DNA from: CAZVWQ01 sp964631275 | GTDB lineage: Bacteria; Patescibacteriota; JACMRA01 | Reading direction: 5' to 3' | DNA: 64,000 nucleotides | Assembly (NCBI GenBank): GCA_964631275.1 | Contig: CAZVWQ010000003.1 | Span: 26,510-90,509, forward strand | In this document: in pieces, positions 45,852 through 53,162 of the stretch | Numbering within the stretch: position 1 is the first letter of the stretch | Layout of the letters: each line of letters begins with the position of its first letter | Made by a program: the position numbers and the translations under genes | Notes under the pieces: generated by a model | Databases searched by the model: none | Told to the model about the DNA's origin: nothing | Seen by the model: only the letters and a program-made list of their open reading frames with translations

Positions 45852-46637
45852 TTAAAAAATACTACTTCTAACTACTCCACTAATTGCTTCTTGAGCTTTA
45901 GTTCGAGATTCTGAAGGATCTAAGGGTGTTATGTTTTTTGGTTCTGATACACTTCTGTCTGAATCAGCAAAGCTAATACTAACATCTCTACCATCATTAT
46001 TTAATCTAACTTCTTGTATACTTTGGCTGGATTGACTTATAATTATTTCAGCGGATCGATCGTTTATCTGGACTTGATAGGATTGGCAAATATCCTTGCT
46101 ACATTCTAGGCTATTTAGATAATTAGGAGTGATATTACCAAAATTGTTACCTAAATTAGCTATATTTGTTAGATTATCCAAATCCAAACTCTGTCCAGAT
46201 GTATTGCTAGTACCTGACAAATCCAATTCGTACCAACTTTCTTGGCTACTATTTTCACTTAGGTAAACTTCAGAATTATATAATTTTATAAAGGTTTCTT
46301 CATCTCCACTAAAAATTCTCATATCAGTATTTTCTTGATCTACAAATACTTCAAATTGTATTGTAAAATCAAAAGACATCCCAAATCTACTGACAGAAGA
46401 TTTAATAGTACCCAAAGAAGAATAGTTATCACTGGTTGATTGAAAATTAGTCATAGCAGTATCCCATAACTCTTGCTGACTAATTGTATTTTTTATATTA
46501 GAAACACCTCTAACTTCTGGGGTTTCGTTTTTCGCTTCTTGTGTTGTTTCTCCTCCAAAGTTAAACAAAAATGAAGTGAAAGCTAGTCCGATAACTGCAA
46601 CAACTGAGATTGAGATGATTAGAGTTTTATTTTTCAT
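45852..46637 (-). CDS. Exported protein, possibly LolA/LppX-like
   Basis: 261 aa, with an N-terminal hydrophobic segment (TLIISISVVAVIGLAFTSFL) and no lipobox Cys. The rest is a beta-rich, Ser/Asn/Asp-rich domain: SRFGMSFDFTIQFEVFVDQE, SWYELDLSG, and a disulfide-capable pair ECSKDIC. The alternating strands recall lipoprotein carriers of the LolA/LppX kind, but no motif proves it. First gene of the three-gene envelope operon, 18 bases before the DJ-1-like gene. Confidence 0.55.
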   Translation of the reverse strand: MKNKTLIISISVVAVIGLAFTSFLFNFGGETTQEAKNETPEVRGVSNIKNTISQQELWDTAMTNFQSTSDNYSSLGTIKSSVSRFGMSFDFTIQFEVFVDQENTDMRIFSGDEETFIKLYNSEVYLSENSSQESWYELDLSGTSNTSGQSLDLDNLTNIANLGNNFGNITPNYLNSLECSKDICQSYQVQINDRSAEIIISQSSQSIQEVRLNNDGRDVSISFADSDRSVSEPKNITPLDPSESRTKAQEAISGVVRSSIF

Positions 46638-46719
46638 AAGGTTTTATTATTAATTTTTTTCATTAAAAGAAGTGTCTATTTTAGTTAAAATTTCAAGTAA
46701 ATTACTTTTTTTTCTAAGG

Positions 46720-47086
46720 TTAAGAGTTTTTTCTTGGAGCAATTTTATCGACAATTTGTTTCATTATTAAGGCTATTTTAAACCTACCTTTGATTGTAAT
46801 GGTGAGATCTTTTTGTCTCTTATCTTACTTGTGTTCATCTTGCTTTAATAGATTGTGCTCTGCCAAGAATTATATATTTTTAGATACACTAGTTGGAGTA
46901 ATACTAAAGAGTATTAGCAAAACCTAATACTATTTTAATTTTTTTTAATCTCAAAATATTTAAAATTCTAAATTGGGTAAGACTTATTTTTGGCTCTTTC
47001 TGTTCTTTTAAAACATTTAACAAAATAGTCCTAAAATTAAAGATAAGACTGGTGAGTTTTTCTAAAATTTTTTCATCTTGGAACAT
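46720..47086 (-). pseudogene. MarR-family transcriptional regulator, decayed
   Basis: From the ATG at 47086 the frame reads MFQDEKILEKLTSLI, then ISLTQFRILNILRLKK and stops. A +1 shift at about 46915 restores SITPTSVSKNI, the MarR recognition helix. Beyond an in-frame TAA follow FLAEHNLLKQDEHK, another TAA, then DKRQKDLTITIKGRFKIAL, the wing (DxRxxxxxLTxxGR), and MKQIVDKIAPRKNS to a stop at 46720. The whole of MarR, about 120 codons, is thus recognisable with one frameshift and two nonsense changes. Its promoter with an operator-like direct repeat is intact. Decay appears recent because the helix and wing are still clear. Confidence 0.75.
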
Positions 47087-47103
47087 TTTTACTAAATTAA
47101 ATA

Positions 47104-47158
47104 GTTAACTTGACTAATTAACTTGACTAAGTATTAGTGAAAATTTTGAGTCTGTCAA
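47104..47158 (-). promoter_or_regulatory. Promoter and operator-like direct repeats of the MarR gene
   Basis: On the minus strand TTGACA (47153-47158), 17 bases, AATACT (47130-47135). Just downstream the sequence TTAGTCAAGTTAA is repeated in tandem (47104-47130), a likely operator of the former regulator. The same promoter block occurs at 48976-49020 with one operator copy. Confidence 0.65.
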
Positions 47159-47206
47159 GTATTATTATTTACATTTTAACCCGAAGTGCAACACTTGAGA
47201 TTTTAA

Positions 47207-47230
47207 ACCCCTCCCAAAGGCTGAAGGGGT
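47207..47230. terminator. Hairpin downstream of the CPBP protease gene
   Basis: ACCCCT (47207-47212) and AGGGGT (47225-47230) form a stem with a 12-base loop. A five-T run follows on the plus strand and a TTTAAAAT run on the minus strand. It lies between the protease operon and the MarR promoter and may work in either direction. Confidence 0.5.
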
Positions 47231-47285
47231 ATTTTTAGATTCAAAAAGTAATAATCTGAACTGGAAGTGGATATAAATAATTTCA

Positions 47286-48014
47286 TTACAAAATCAAAAA
47301 CAAAGTAGCAAAAATCACCATATCTTGCAAAAAGTGAATCAACCAAGCCCAAAAAATTCCTTTAGTTTCCAAAATTGATTTGGCTAAAAACCAACCTAAA
47401 AACCCAGCCACCAAAACTCCAATCCAACCTCCTGGAGTTCCAAAATAATGTACTAATCCAAAAATCATGCCAGACACAATCGCCACTTTTCTATCTGAAA
47501 TTAGATCTTTTAAAGCTACTACAACACCTAGTCTAAAAACCATTTCTTCTACAAAACTATTTATCAAAGAAAAAACTAGAATAAAAGGCAAAAATTTGAT
47601 CAAGTCGGATGCTTGCCAATTTTGGTTTTGTAAAGACAAAAAATACATTACTACGGCAGTAACCAAAGTAATTATCACAGCAAAAGTGGTGCCAAGATCT
47701 TTCCAGGTTTCATCTTTATTTGGTAAAATTCCAACATATTTTTCTGGTATTGGTTTTGCACCCAAATTTCCAAATCTAAAATATTGTAAAAAAACTTCTT
47801 TTTTGAGTAAAAAATAGCCTAATAAAAACCCAAAAGTTATTAACAAAGTTACAAGTTGATAGTTAGCAATTTGATTCAGATCAGCAAAATCAAAATTAAA
47901 AATTTGCAATCCTTGAGTCCAAGGCTTTACCCAAAGAATAATAGAAAAAACAAATACAATTATTATAAAAATTAGAAAGATATTTGAGATTAAAAATCTC
48001 TTTCGCATTTCCAT
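47286..48014 (-). CDS. CPBP-family intramembrane metalloprotease
   Basis: 242 aa, about seven to eight membrane spans. The Abi/CAAX protease motifs are complete: EEMVFR (motif 1, EExxxR), IFGLVHYFG (motif 2, FxxxH) and LIHFLQDM (motif 3, HxxxD). In other bacteria such proteins act in peptide-pheromone maturation, bacteriocin self-immunity or membrane-protein processing. It is the last gene after two small exported proteins in a unit driven from about 49020. Confidence 0.85.
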   Translation of the reverse strand: MEMRKRFLISNIFLIFIIIVFVFSIILWVKPWTQGLQIFNFDFADLNQIANYQLVTLLITFGFLLGYFLLKKEVFLQYFRFGNLGAKPIPEKYVGILPNKDETWKDLGTTFAVIITLVTAVVMYFLSLQNQNWQASDLIKFLPFILVFSLINSFVEEMVFRLGVVVALKDLISDRKVAIVSGMIFGLVHYFGTPGGWIGVLVAGFLGWFLAKSILETKGIFWAWLIHFLQDMVIFATLFLIL

Positions 48015-48038
48015 ACTTTTTCAATCCAAATAAATTTT

Positions 48039-48356
48039 TTATAAACCTTCTATATCATCATCAAAATTAAAATCATTATCAATTTGTGTACTATTAAGAA
48101 CATCATCAATATCATTTAAAACATTTTCAATATTTTCATTAGTAGTATTTTCATTAGAAATATTTACTTCAAAATCGTCATCTGAGGATTCAATATTTTC
48201 TTGGTTTTGTGAGTTTTTATCTTCGTTTTGTTCGTAATTATTCTCAATTGTGTCGACTTTATCATTAACTATGTGATTTCTAAAGACTGCAAATGCAATT
48301 ATAATTAATATTATGCCTGTGACTAAGATTGATAATAAGATTGATAATTTTTTCAT
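48039..48356 (-). CDS. Small acidic anchored protein
   Basis: 105 aa. The N-terminal signal anchor is MKKLSILLSILVTGIILII; the rest is made mostly of Asn, Asp and Glu (NEDKNSQNQENIESSDDDFE), hence disordered and outside the membrane. Its 5' leader (TCTTAACATCTAAAA before ATG) is nearly the same as that of the gene upstream, which suggests a local duplication. Function unknown. Confidence 0.55.
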   Translation of the reverse strand: MKKLSILLSILVTGIILIIIAFAVFRNHIVNDKVDTIENNYEQNEDKNSQNQENIESSDDDFEVNISNENTTNENIENVLNDIDDVLNSTQIDNDFNFDDDIEGL

Positions 48357-48400
48357 AATTTTAGATGTTAAGATTTAATTAAAAATTGGGTTAGTTTAAA

Positions 48401-48946
48401 TTAATCTTTAGATTGTTTTTTTATTTCTTCTATCTCTGGTTTGATTGTATCTGAAATGTAATTATTTATACTTACCGCAGTTAGTCTAGCTTTTTCCATC
48501 TCATTTCTCGCCTCAATAACCTTAGATTTGTAATCACCAGCACTTTCACCACAAGCAAAGTTTTTAGATTCGTTTAGTAGGTTTATTGAATTTTCAATTT
48601 GAGTATTAAATATGTCAACTTTATTTTTAAGACTATCAATCTGAGAAGGTAAATTTAGTGTGTCAACGTTGCTATTTTCTAATATATCAACTAATTTTTC
48701 CAAATCTGAGATTAATTTATTATAACGTTTTACATATCTAATTTTATTTTGTTCATATCTATTTGTAGTTATGTCTATTTTATTTGTTACAATGGAGCAT
48801 CTAGTAGAACTTCTTTTTTCAGCATTTTCTTGCCGTTCACTTCTACTTTCTTGAATTTCATTTTTAATTGGTTGTGCATGTGCGATTGGTGTTACAAAAG
48901 TAGCTGCCAAAAGTAAAGTTAATAAGAATATTGGTAATTTTTTCAT
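48401..48946 (-). CDS. Secreted helical protein
   Basis: 181 aa with a clear signal peptide (MKKLPIFLLTLLLAATFVTP, cleavage after AHA). The mature part is helical/coiled-coil with many Asn, Lys and Glu and two cysteines (RCSIV and FACGE), which may form a disulfide. No family recognised. It is the first gene under the promoter at 48976-49020, followed by the acidic anchored protein and the CPBP protease; an exported substrate with its processing protease is an attractive but unproven idea. Confidence 0.6.
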   Translation of the reverse strand: MKKLPIFLLTLLLAATFVTPIAHAQPIKNEIQESRSERQENAEKRSSTRCSIVTNKIDITTNRYEQNKIRYVKRYNKLISDLEKLVDILENSNVDTLNLPSQIDSLKNKVDIFNTQIENSINLLNESKNFACGESAGDYKSKVIEARNEMEKARLTAVSINNYISDTIKPEIEEIKKQSKD

Positions 48947-48975
48947 AGCTTTTTTAGATGTTAAGATTTAATTAA

Positions 48976-49020
48976 ATAGTTAACTTGGCTAAGTATTAGT
49001 GAAAATTTTGAGTCTGTCAA
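48976..49020 (-). promoter_or_regulatory. Second copy of the MarR-type promoter
   Basis: On the minus strand TTGACA (49015-49020), 17 bases, AATACT (48992-48997), then TTAGCCAAGTTAACTA. About 40 bases are the same as at 47110-47158 apart from one base in the operator-like motif. The copy ends exactly where the transposase fragment begins. Confidence 0.65.
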
Positions 49021-49397
49021 GCTTTTGTCCTCGTCCACCACATTTTGAAAAATTGATTGTTAGATAAAACAAACTCCATTGGAGATTTAAGGTCAAGGGA
49101 AAGGTGAGGTCTTTTGGTGTTATACCAAATTAAATGATTCATGAGTTTAGTATTAAAACTTATTAAATACTTATCTTCCTTTTGAAACAAGCTATCTAAA
49201 TTCCTGCAAATAAATTCAAATTGCCTTGAACCGTTAAATCTTTCAATGTAAGCATCTATTTTTGGTGATTTTTTGTAATTCCAAACCTGAGTAATACTTT
49301 CTTGTTTTAGATACTGCTCAAAATTCTTCATAAATTCACTTCCATTATCATTTTGTATTTCTGTTTGTTTTGTTATGAAAGGAAATACCTTTTGCAT
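49017..49397 (-). pseudogene. IS481/IS3-type transposase, C-terminal fragment
   Basis: 126 codons with the second and third catalytic acids of the rve fold (Asp in NDNGSEFMKN, Glu in KIDAYIERFNGS) and the family end WYNTKRPHLSLDLKSPMEFV. The helix-turn-helix part and the first Asp are missing. The fragment begins next to a dispersed repeat (AAGTCCTAATTTGAATTGAT at 49404) and ends on the MarR-type promoter copy. Confidence 0.8.
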
Positions 49398-49493
49398 TTT
49401 AATTAAAAAGTCCTAATTTGAATTGATTTGAGTATTTTTTAGGAAAAGTTTAAAATATCCATATCTCAAAATAAGTTCAAAATAATTAAGTTT

Positions 49494-51179
49494 TTACCTC
49501 TTCCAAACTCCGTAACCCCAAGCGTAGTCATCAATTTGATACCCCATTCCCAAAATTTGATCTCTTATTTCATCGGCTTTTTGATAGTTTTTATCTTGCT
49601 TAGCCCTCACCCTTTTGTCAGCTAGTTTGGTTACCCCTTCAGGAACTTCAGGGAATAAATTCAATTGCAATAAATCCTTGTCTAATTTTATCAGCTCCAT
49701 AGCCTCAGCTTCTTCCAAGTTCTCTTTTTTAGCTATTTCAATAATTTCATTTTGGTACTGCTCTAAAAACTTAGGTGAGTCTAAATTATTAGTTAAGTGT
49801 TTTAATAAACCAACTGAATCAAAATTACTTGACTTTGAACTTTGAACTTTGAACTTTGAACTAATTTTAGCCGCCTCTTTTCTCAACCCCCACAACCTCA
49901 TCTGCGACTGCCATAATTTTTCCCAGGTAAAATTCATCTGCTCGCTGTAGTGATGTTCAAACAGCATCACTCGGTAAGCTAGTGGGTCGAATCTAAAACT
50001 ATCCCAATCCATATTTTCATCTGTTTGAATAATCTTCAACTCTTTATGCTTCTTCACAATCTGCTGCTTGAATTCCTCACCAAATTCATGGACTGGTGGG
50101 TTTTGAAAACTATAAAAACCGGTATCAGAATATTTCCCAGTAACCAGATAAACGTTACCCAGACTCTTACTCATCTTACCGCCATCAACCATCACAAATT
50201 TGTTATGCACCCAGTATTTGGATAAATGAAAACCAAGTGCCTCTGACTGAATAATTTCGTTTTTGTGATGAATGTCAATATGGTCTTCACCCCCTGTATG
50301 GATGTCGATTTGGTAGTCACTTTGAGCTTTGAGCTTTGAGCTTTGAACTTGGCTAAATAACCCACTTCCCACAGTCTCACTAATCATACAGACACACTCA
50401 GAGTGCCAGCCAGGAGTGCCCCATAGATTTGGTAAGGTCAGATAATCAGGATATAGATTTAGTACCTCGATCATCAATTCAGCAGTCTCCTCAAACTCAT
50501 TAAACTTCCATTTTTGCAAGGCCTTATCGTCTACAAACTTCCACAAAGCAAAATCATTCGAGTTTCTTTTTTCAGTCTGGACAATATCTCTGCCAGTATA
50601 ATTTTCTTCTAAGTTTTCCCCGACACCTTCGGGACTTTGAACTTTGAAAGCCGGATGATTAGGCAAGTCCAAGTCTGTGTCATTGGAGCTATCGTAATAA
50701 ATTCCATCGCTAGTTAAATAAGCCTTAGCCTTAGCTAAAAGTCTCAAAGCTAGGATCATTTGTTCTCTAATATAATCAGTGGCCCTTGGATTTAGCCTGC
50801 CTGTAGGTAAGTCAAAATTCAGAGCTGCAGTTTGTTTTTTAAAATCTTGCGTATAAAAATTAACAATATCTTCAACTTTCTTGTTTTCCCTTTTGGCTCC
50901 AACTTCTAGTTTATCTTCACCTTCATCACCATCTCCTACTAGATGGCCAACATCTGTAATATTGGTTACCCACTCCACTTGCCAGCCACCAAGCTTAGCA
51001 ACTTTGGCAATAGTGTCCGGTAGCCAGACAGCTCGCATATTGCCAATTGACTGGTAGTTATAAACCGTAGGGCCGCAAGAATACATTTTTATTTTACCTT
51101 CTTCAATAGTTTCCCCAGACTTAATTTCTACCTCCTTTTTGAGATAGGAGTCGTAAAGTTTGAAATTTTTTATAGCCAT
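49494..51179 (-). CDS. cysS: Cysteinyl-tRNA synthetase with heptamer-repeat insertions
   Basis: 561 aa, about 100 longer than E. coli CysRS. KMYSCGPTVYNYQSIGNMRA holds the zinc Cys and a HIGH-like site (normally HIGHxR; here QSIGNMR). HSECVCM, DIHTGGEDHIDIHHKNEI and KMSKSLGN (KMSKS loop) are intact. Three places carry translated heptamer repeats of ACTTTGA type: about residues 179 (FKVQSPEG), 281 (QSSKLKAQS) and 444 (SSKFKVQSSKSSN). The insertions lie in loops and seem tolerated. It charges tRNA-Cys in the cytoplasm. Confidence 0.95.
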   Translation of the reverse strand: MAIKNFKLYDSYLKKEVEIKSGETIEEGKIKMYSCGPTVYNYQSIGNMRAVWLPDTIAKVAKLGGWQVEWVTNITDVGHLVGDGDEGEDKLEVGAKRENKKVEDIVNFYTQDFKKQTAALNFDLPTGRLNPRATDYIREQMILALRLLAKAKAYLTSDGIYYDSSNDTDLDLPNHPAFKVQSPEGVGENLEENYTGRDIVQTEKRNSNDFALWKFVDDKALQKWKFNEFEETAELMIEVLNLYPDYLTLPNLWGTPGWHSECVCMISETVGSGLFSQVQSSKLKAQSDYQIDIHTGGEDHIDIHHKNEIIQSEALGFHLSKYWVHNKFVMVDGGKMSKSLGNVYLVTGKYSDTGFYSFQNPPVHEFGEEFKQQIVKKHKELKIIQTDENMDWDSFRFDPLAYRVMLFEHHYSEQMNFTWEKLWQSQMRLWGLRKEAAKISSKFKVQSSKSSNFDSVGLLKHLTNNLDSPKFLEQYQNEIIEIAKKENLEEAEAMELIKLDKDLLQLNLFPEVPEGVTKLADKRVRAKQDKNYQKADEIRDQILGMGYQIDDYAWGYGVWKR

Positions 51180-51481
51180 ATTTTAATTATCTTGATTAAA
51201 ACTAACAATTATTTTTTTTATTATAGATTACTTCAAAAGATTAACCTTATTTAATTATTCCAAAAATAGTTTTGTCCCGTAAGCCAGATTTACAAGACTT
51301 TAATCCCCTAAAATGGATATTAACCAACAGTAAAAATAGGTTTTGAGACATAACTAATAATCCACTTTTTTTATTTTATAAGTAATAAGTATCAAATTTG
51401 TTAAAATTCCAATTTTATTATATTTATATTTAATTCTTGAAAAGCTATGAGTCATGAATATTTTTAAAATTATAAGTTTAA
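51180..51481. repeat. Spacer with a GTCCCATAAC-family repeat
   Basis: 51270-51360 runs from TTTTGTCCCGTAAGCCAGAT through ACAAGACTTTAATCCCCTAA to GGTTTTGAGACATAACTAAT, a copy of the family at 27438 and 36783. No gene seen. Confidence 0.6.
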
Positions 51482-52102
51482 TCAAATATATTGATCTAGT
51501 TGTTCAATTAGAGCAGTAGCAGCCTCCCAGCCAAACCAAACCAAAAAAACATGTAAAATCAAACTCAAACCAATTCCAAAAATAGCTATCAGCCATCCCA
51601 AAATTATCATCAATCCATCTTCTTGGAGCGTCCCTATAGAGATCACAAAAATACCCAGCGAAGGTATGGAACTAGTCAGAGGAAGTGGCGAAATCATAGA
51701 AACAGCACACAATAAAATTAAAATTTGAGAAAATTTTCTGAAGATTAGATTATCATAAATAAAAGCAAGCCGAGGTCTGATAAAAGTCTCAAAAAACCTA
51801 ACAAATTTGAGTAAAAACTGAATTAATCTTGAGTTTATATTAGCAGGAATTTCTCTTTTTAGAACAAACTTAGGCAGGCTTGGTTTTTTCTTGCCGGTCA
51901 GAGTTTCGAAACTAAGCCAAGTCATAGCCAATCCAAAAGGGGTGGCGATTCCAGGGGCTGGCAAGGGTAGGGCAGGAAGCATCGACAAAATTATATAGAA
52001 AAAAGAAAAACCCTTATGATCGAAGTGGGTCAAAAAGTTTTCTAGAGTTAAAGTAGCTTTAGTTTTTGCAAATACTTCTTCTAATTCGGCTGATAATTTC
52101 AT
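51482..52102 (-). CDS. ExoD-like membrane protein
   Basis: 206 aa, about four hydrophobic spans. LSAELEEVFAKTKATLTLEN and LMLPALPLPAPGIATPFGL-like residues (here SMLPALPLPAPGIATPFGL) with SPLPLTSSIPSLGIFVISIG are characteristic of the ExoD family (exopolysaccharide synthesis, PF06055). The molecular function is not known; mutants in rhizobia alter exopolysaccharide and alkaline tolerance. Confidence 0.82.
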   Translation of the reverse strand: MKLSAELEEVFAKTKATLTLENFLTHFDHKGFSFFYIILSMLPALPLPAPGIATPFGLAMTWLSFETLTGKKKPSLPKFVLKREIPANINSRLIQFLLKFVRFFETFIRPRLAFIYDNLIFRKFSQILILLCAVSMISPLPLTSSIPSLGIFVISIGTLQEDGLMIILGWLIAIFGIGLSLILHVFLVWFGWEAATALIEQLDQYI

Positions 52103-52518
52103 AATTTGTTTATGTTGTAATTAATAATAAATCTATATACATTCCAAATCAAATTGGATAGCAGAGGTAAACTTAATTGAATTTTGGAGTTATTTTTTGG
52201 CTTTTTAAGGTTTGATAATGTGAATTTTGAAAGTGAACTAAGCATAGTTTCAAAACCGTTAAAAAACTTTTTTTGATTAACAGAATAAAAGTAACAATTT
52301 TGCATAAAATTAATCATAAATTTAACACTTTTTATCTTAAAGCAAACAAAAAATAAGTTATTATTTTGAATAATAGGGTAGGCCATTCTCAAAAACTATT
52401 TTTATTTCAAAACTATTTATTTTTTAGATAATAAAAATTTTATTTATAAATTTCAGTTTTAAGGCAAGTTTATAAGATACACGAAACACTTAATTTGTGC
52501 AGGGATTAACTTATAATT
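52103..52518. repeat. Spacer with an inverted TTTCAAAATTTACA-family repeat
   Basis: 52140-52250 is a copy: CCAAATCAAATTGGATAGCA, then GGCTTTTTAAGGTTTGATAA, TGTGAATTTTGAAAGTGAAC. A 97-codon minus-strand frame runs through it but is only repeat sequence. No gene seen. Confidence 0.55.
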
Positions 52519-52842
52519 TTAATCTGCAATTCTATTTTGAGTGTTATTGGTTGGTATAGTCTGAATATTATCTTGACGACTTCTGCCGCCACTAGCAGGC
52601 ACGCCAAAAGCTGATCCAAAAAGGTCAACCCAACCAACTATTACAAAAACTGAAAACACACATAAAAACAGACCAACCAACCTATAAGTCGTAGTTCCAG
52701 AACCAGGTCCCCATTTTTGTTCTGCCCAGCTCAAAAAAAGTATATGATGATTAAGATAATAAGCTTTAGATACCATAAACACCCCTAGAGCGAGACCTAT
52801 TAAGCCCATCAAAATATTTGGCAAAGAAATACTTAATTCCAT
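52519..52842 (-). CDS. Small two-span membrane protein
   Basis: 107 aa with hydrophobic segments NILMGLIGLALGVFMVS and LVGLFLCVFSVFVIVGWVDL and a polar Gly/Ser/Arg/Asn tail (GVPASGGRSRQDN). The loop SWAEQKWGPGSGTTTYRLVG looks conserved. Function unknown; a stand-alone gene. Confidence 0.5.
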   Translation of the reverse strand: MELSISLPNILMGLIGLALGVFMVSKAYYLNHHILFLSWAEQKWGPGSGTTTYRLVGLFLCVFSVFVIVGWVDLFGSAFGVPASGGRSRQDNIQTIPTNNTQNRIAD

Positions 52843-53162
52843 AAGTTTAGTTTAAAACAAAAAACAAAAATTAACAAATATATAACTAATCTGTATACAG
52901 GTTATAATATTTTGAATATCCTAAATTTTCTTAGAAATAGTCTTTATAACTAATAACTTGTTAAAGTTTAGCTTAGGATTGCTATATTGCTTATACTACA
53001 AGACTTCCGCAAGAATTGAATTTTACTACTAAATGTAGCTTTAGTTAAGTATTTAAATACAAAATGTAGTGATGTTTGCAGAAGCTTTGACTAATTATTT
53101 TTTTAAAGATTTTGAAATAAAACTATTAAAATAAATAGTGATTTTTGAGGATTTTTTTATGG
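52843..53162. repeat. Spacer with two repeats (includes R1 copy C)
   Basis: 52908-52990 (TATTTTGAATATCCTAAATT to TTAGGATTGCTATATT) matches 61005-61098; R1 copy C (52992-53090) directly abuts it. No gene seen. Confidence 0.6.
52992..53090 (+). repeat. R1 miniature element, copy C
   Basis: TATACTACAAGACTTCCGCA to TGTTTGCAGAAGCTTTGA, about 99 bases. Slightly more diverged at the right end (CAGAAG instead of CGGAAG) than copies B and D. Confidence 0.83.

Noticed and set aside
52099..52392. 97-codon minus-strand frame before the exoD-like gene
   Set aside because: It consists mainly of a dispersed repeat (52140-52250) and overlaps the start of the exoD-like gene; residues are mostly Asn, Lys, Phe and Ile as in random AT-rich translation.
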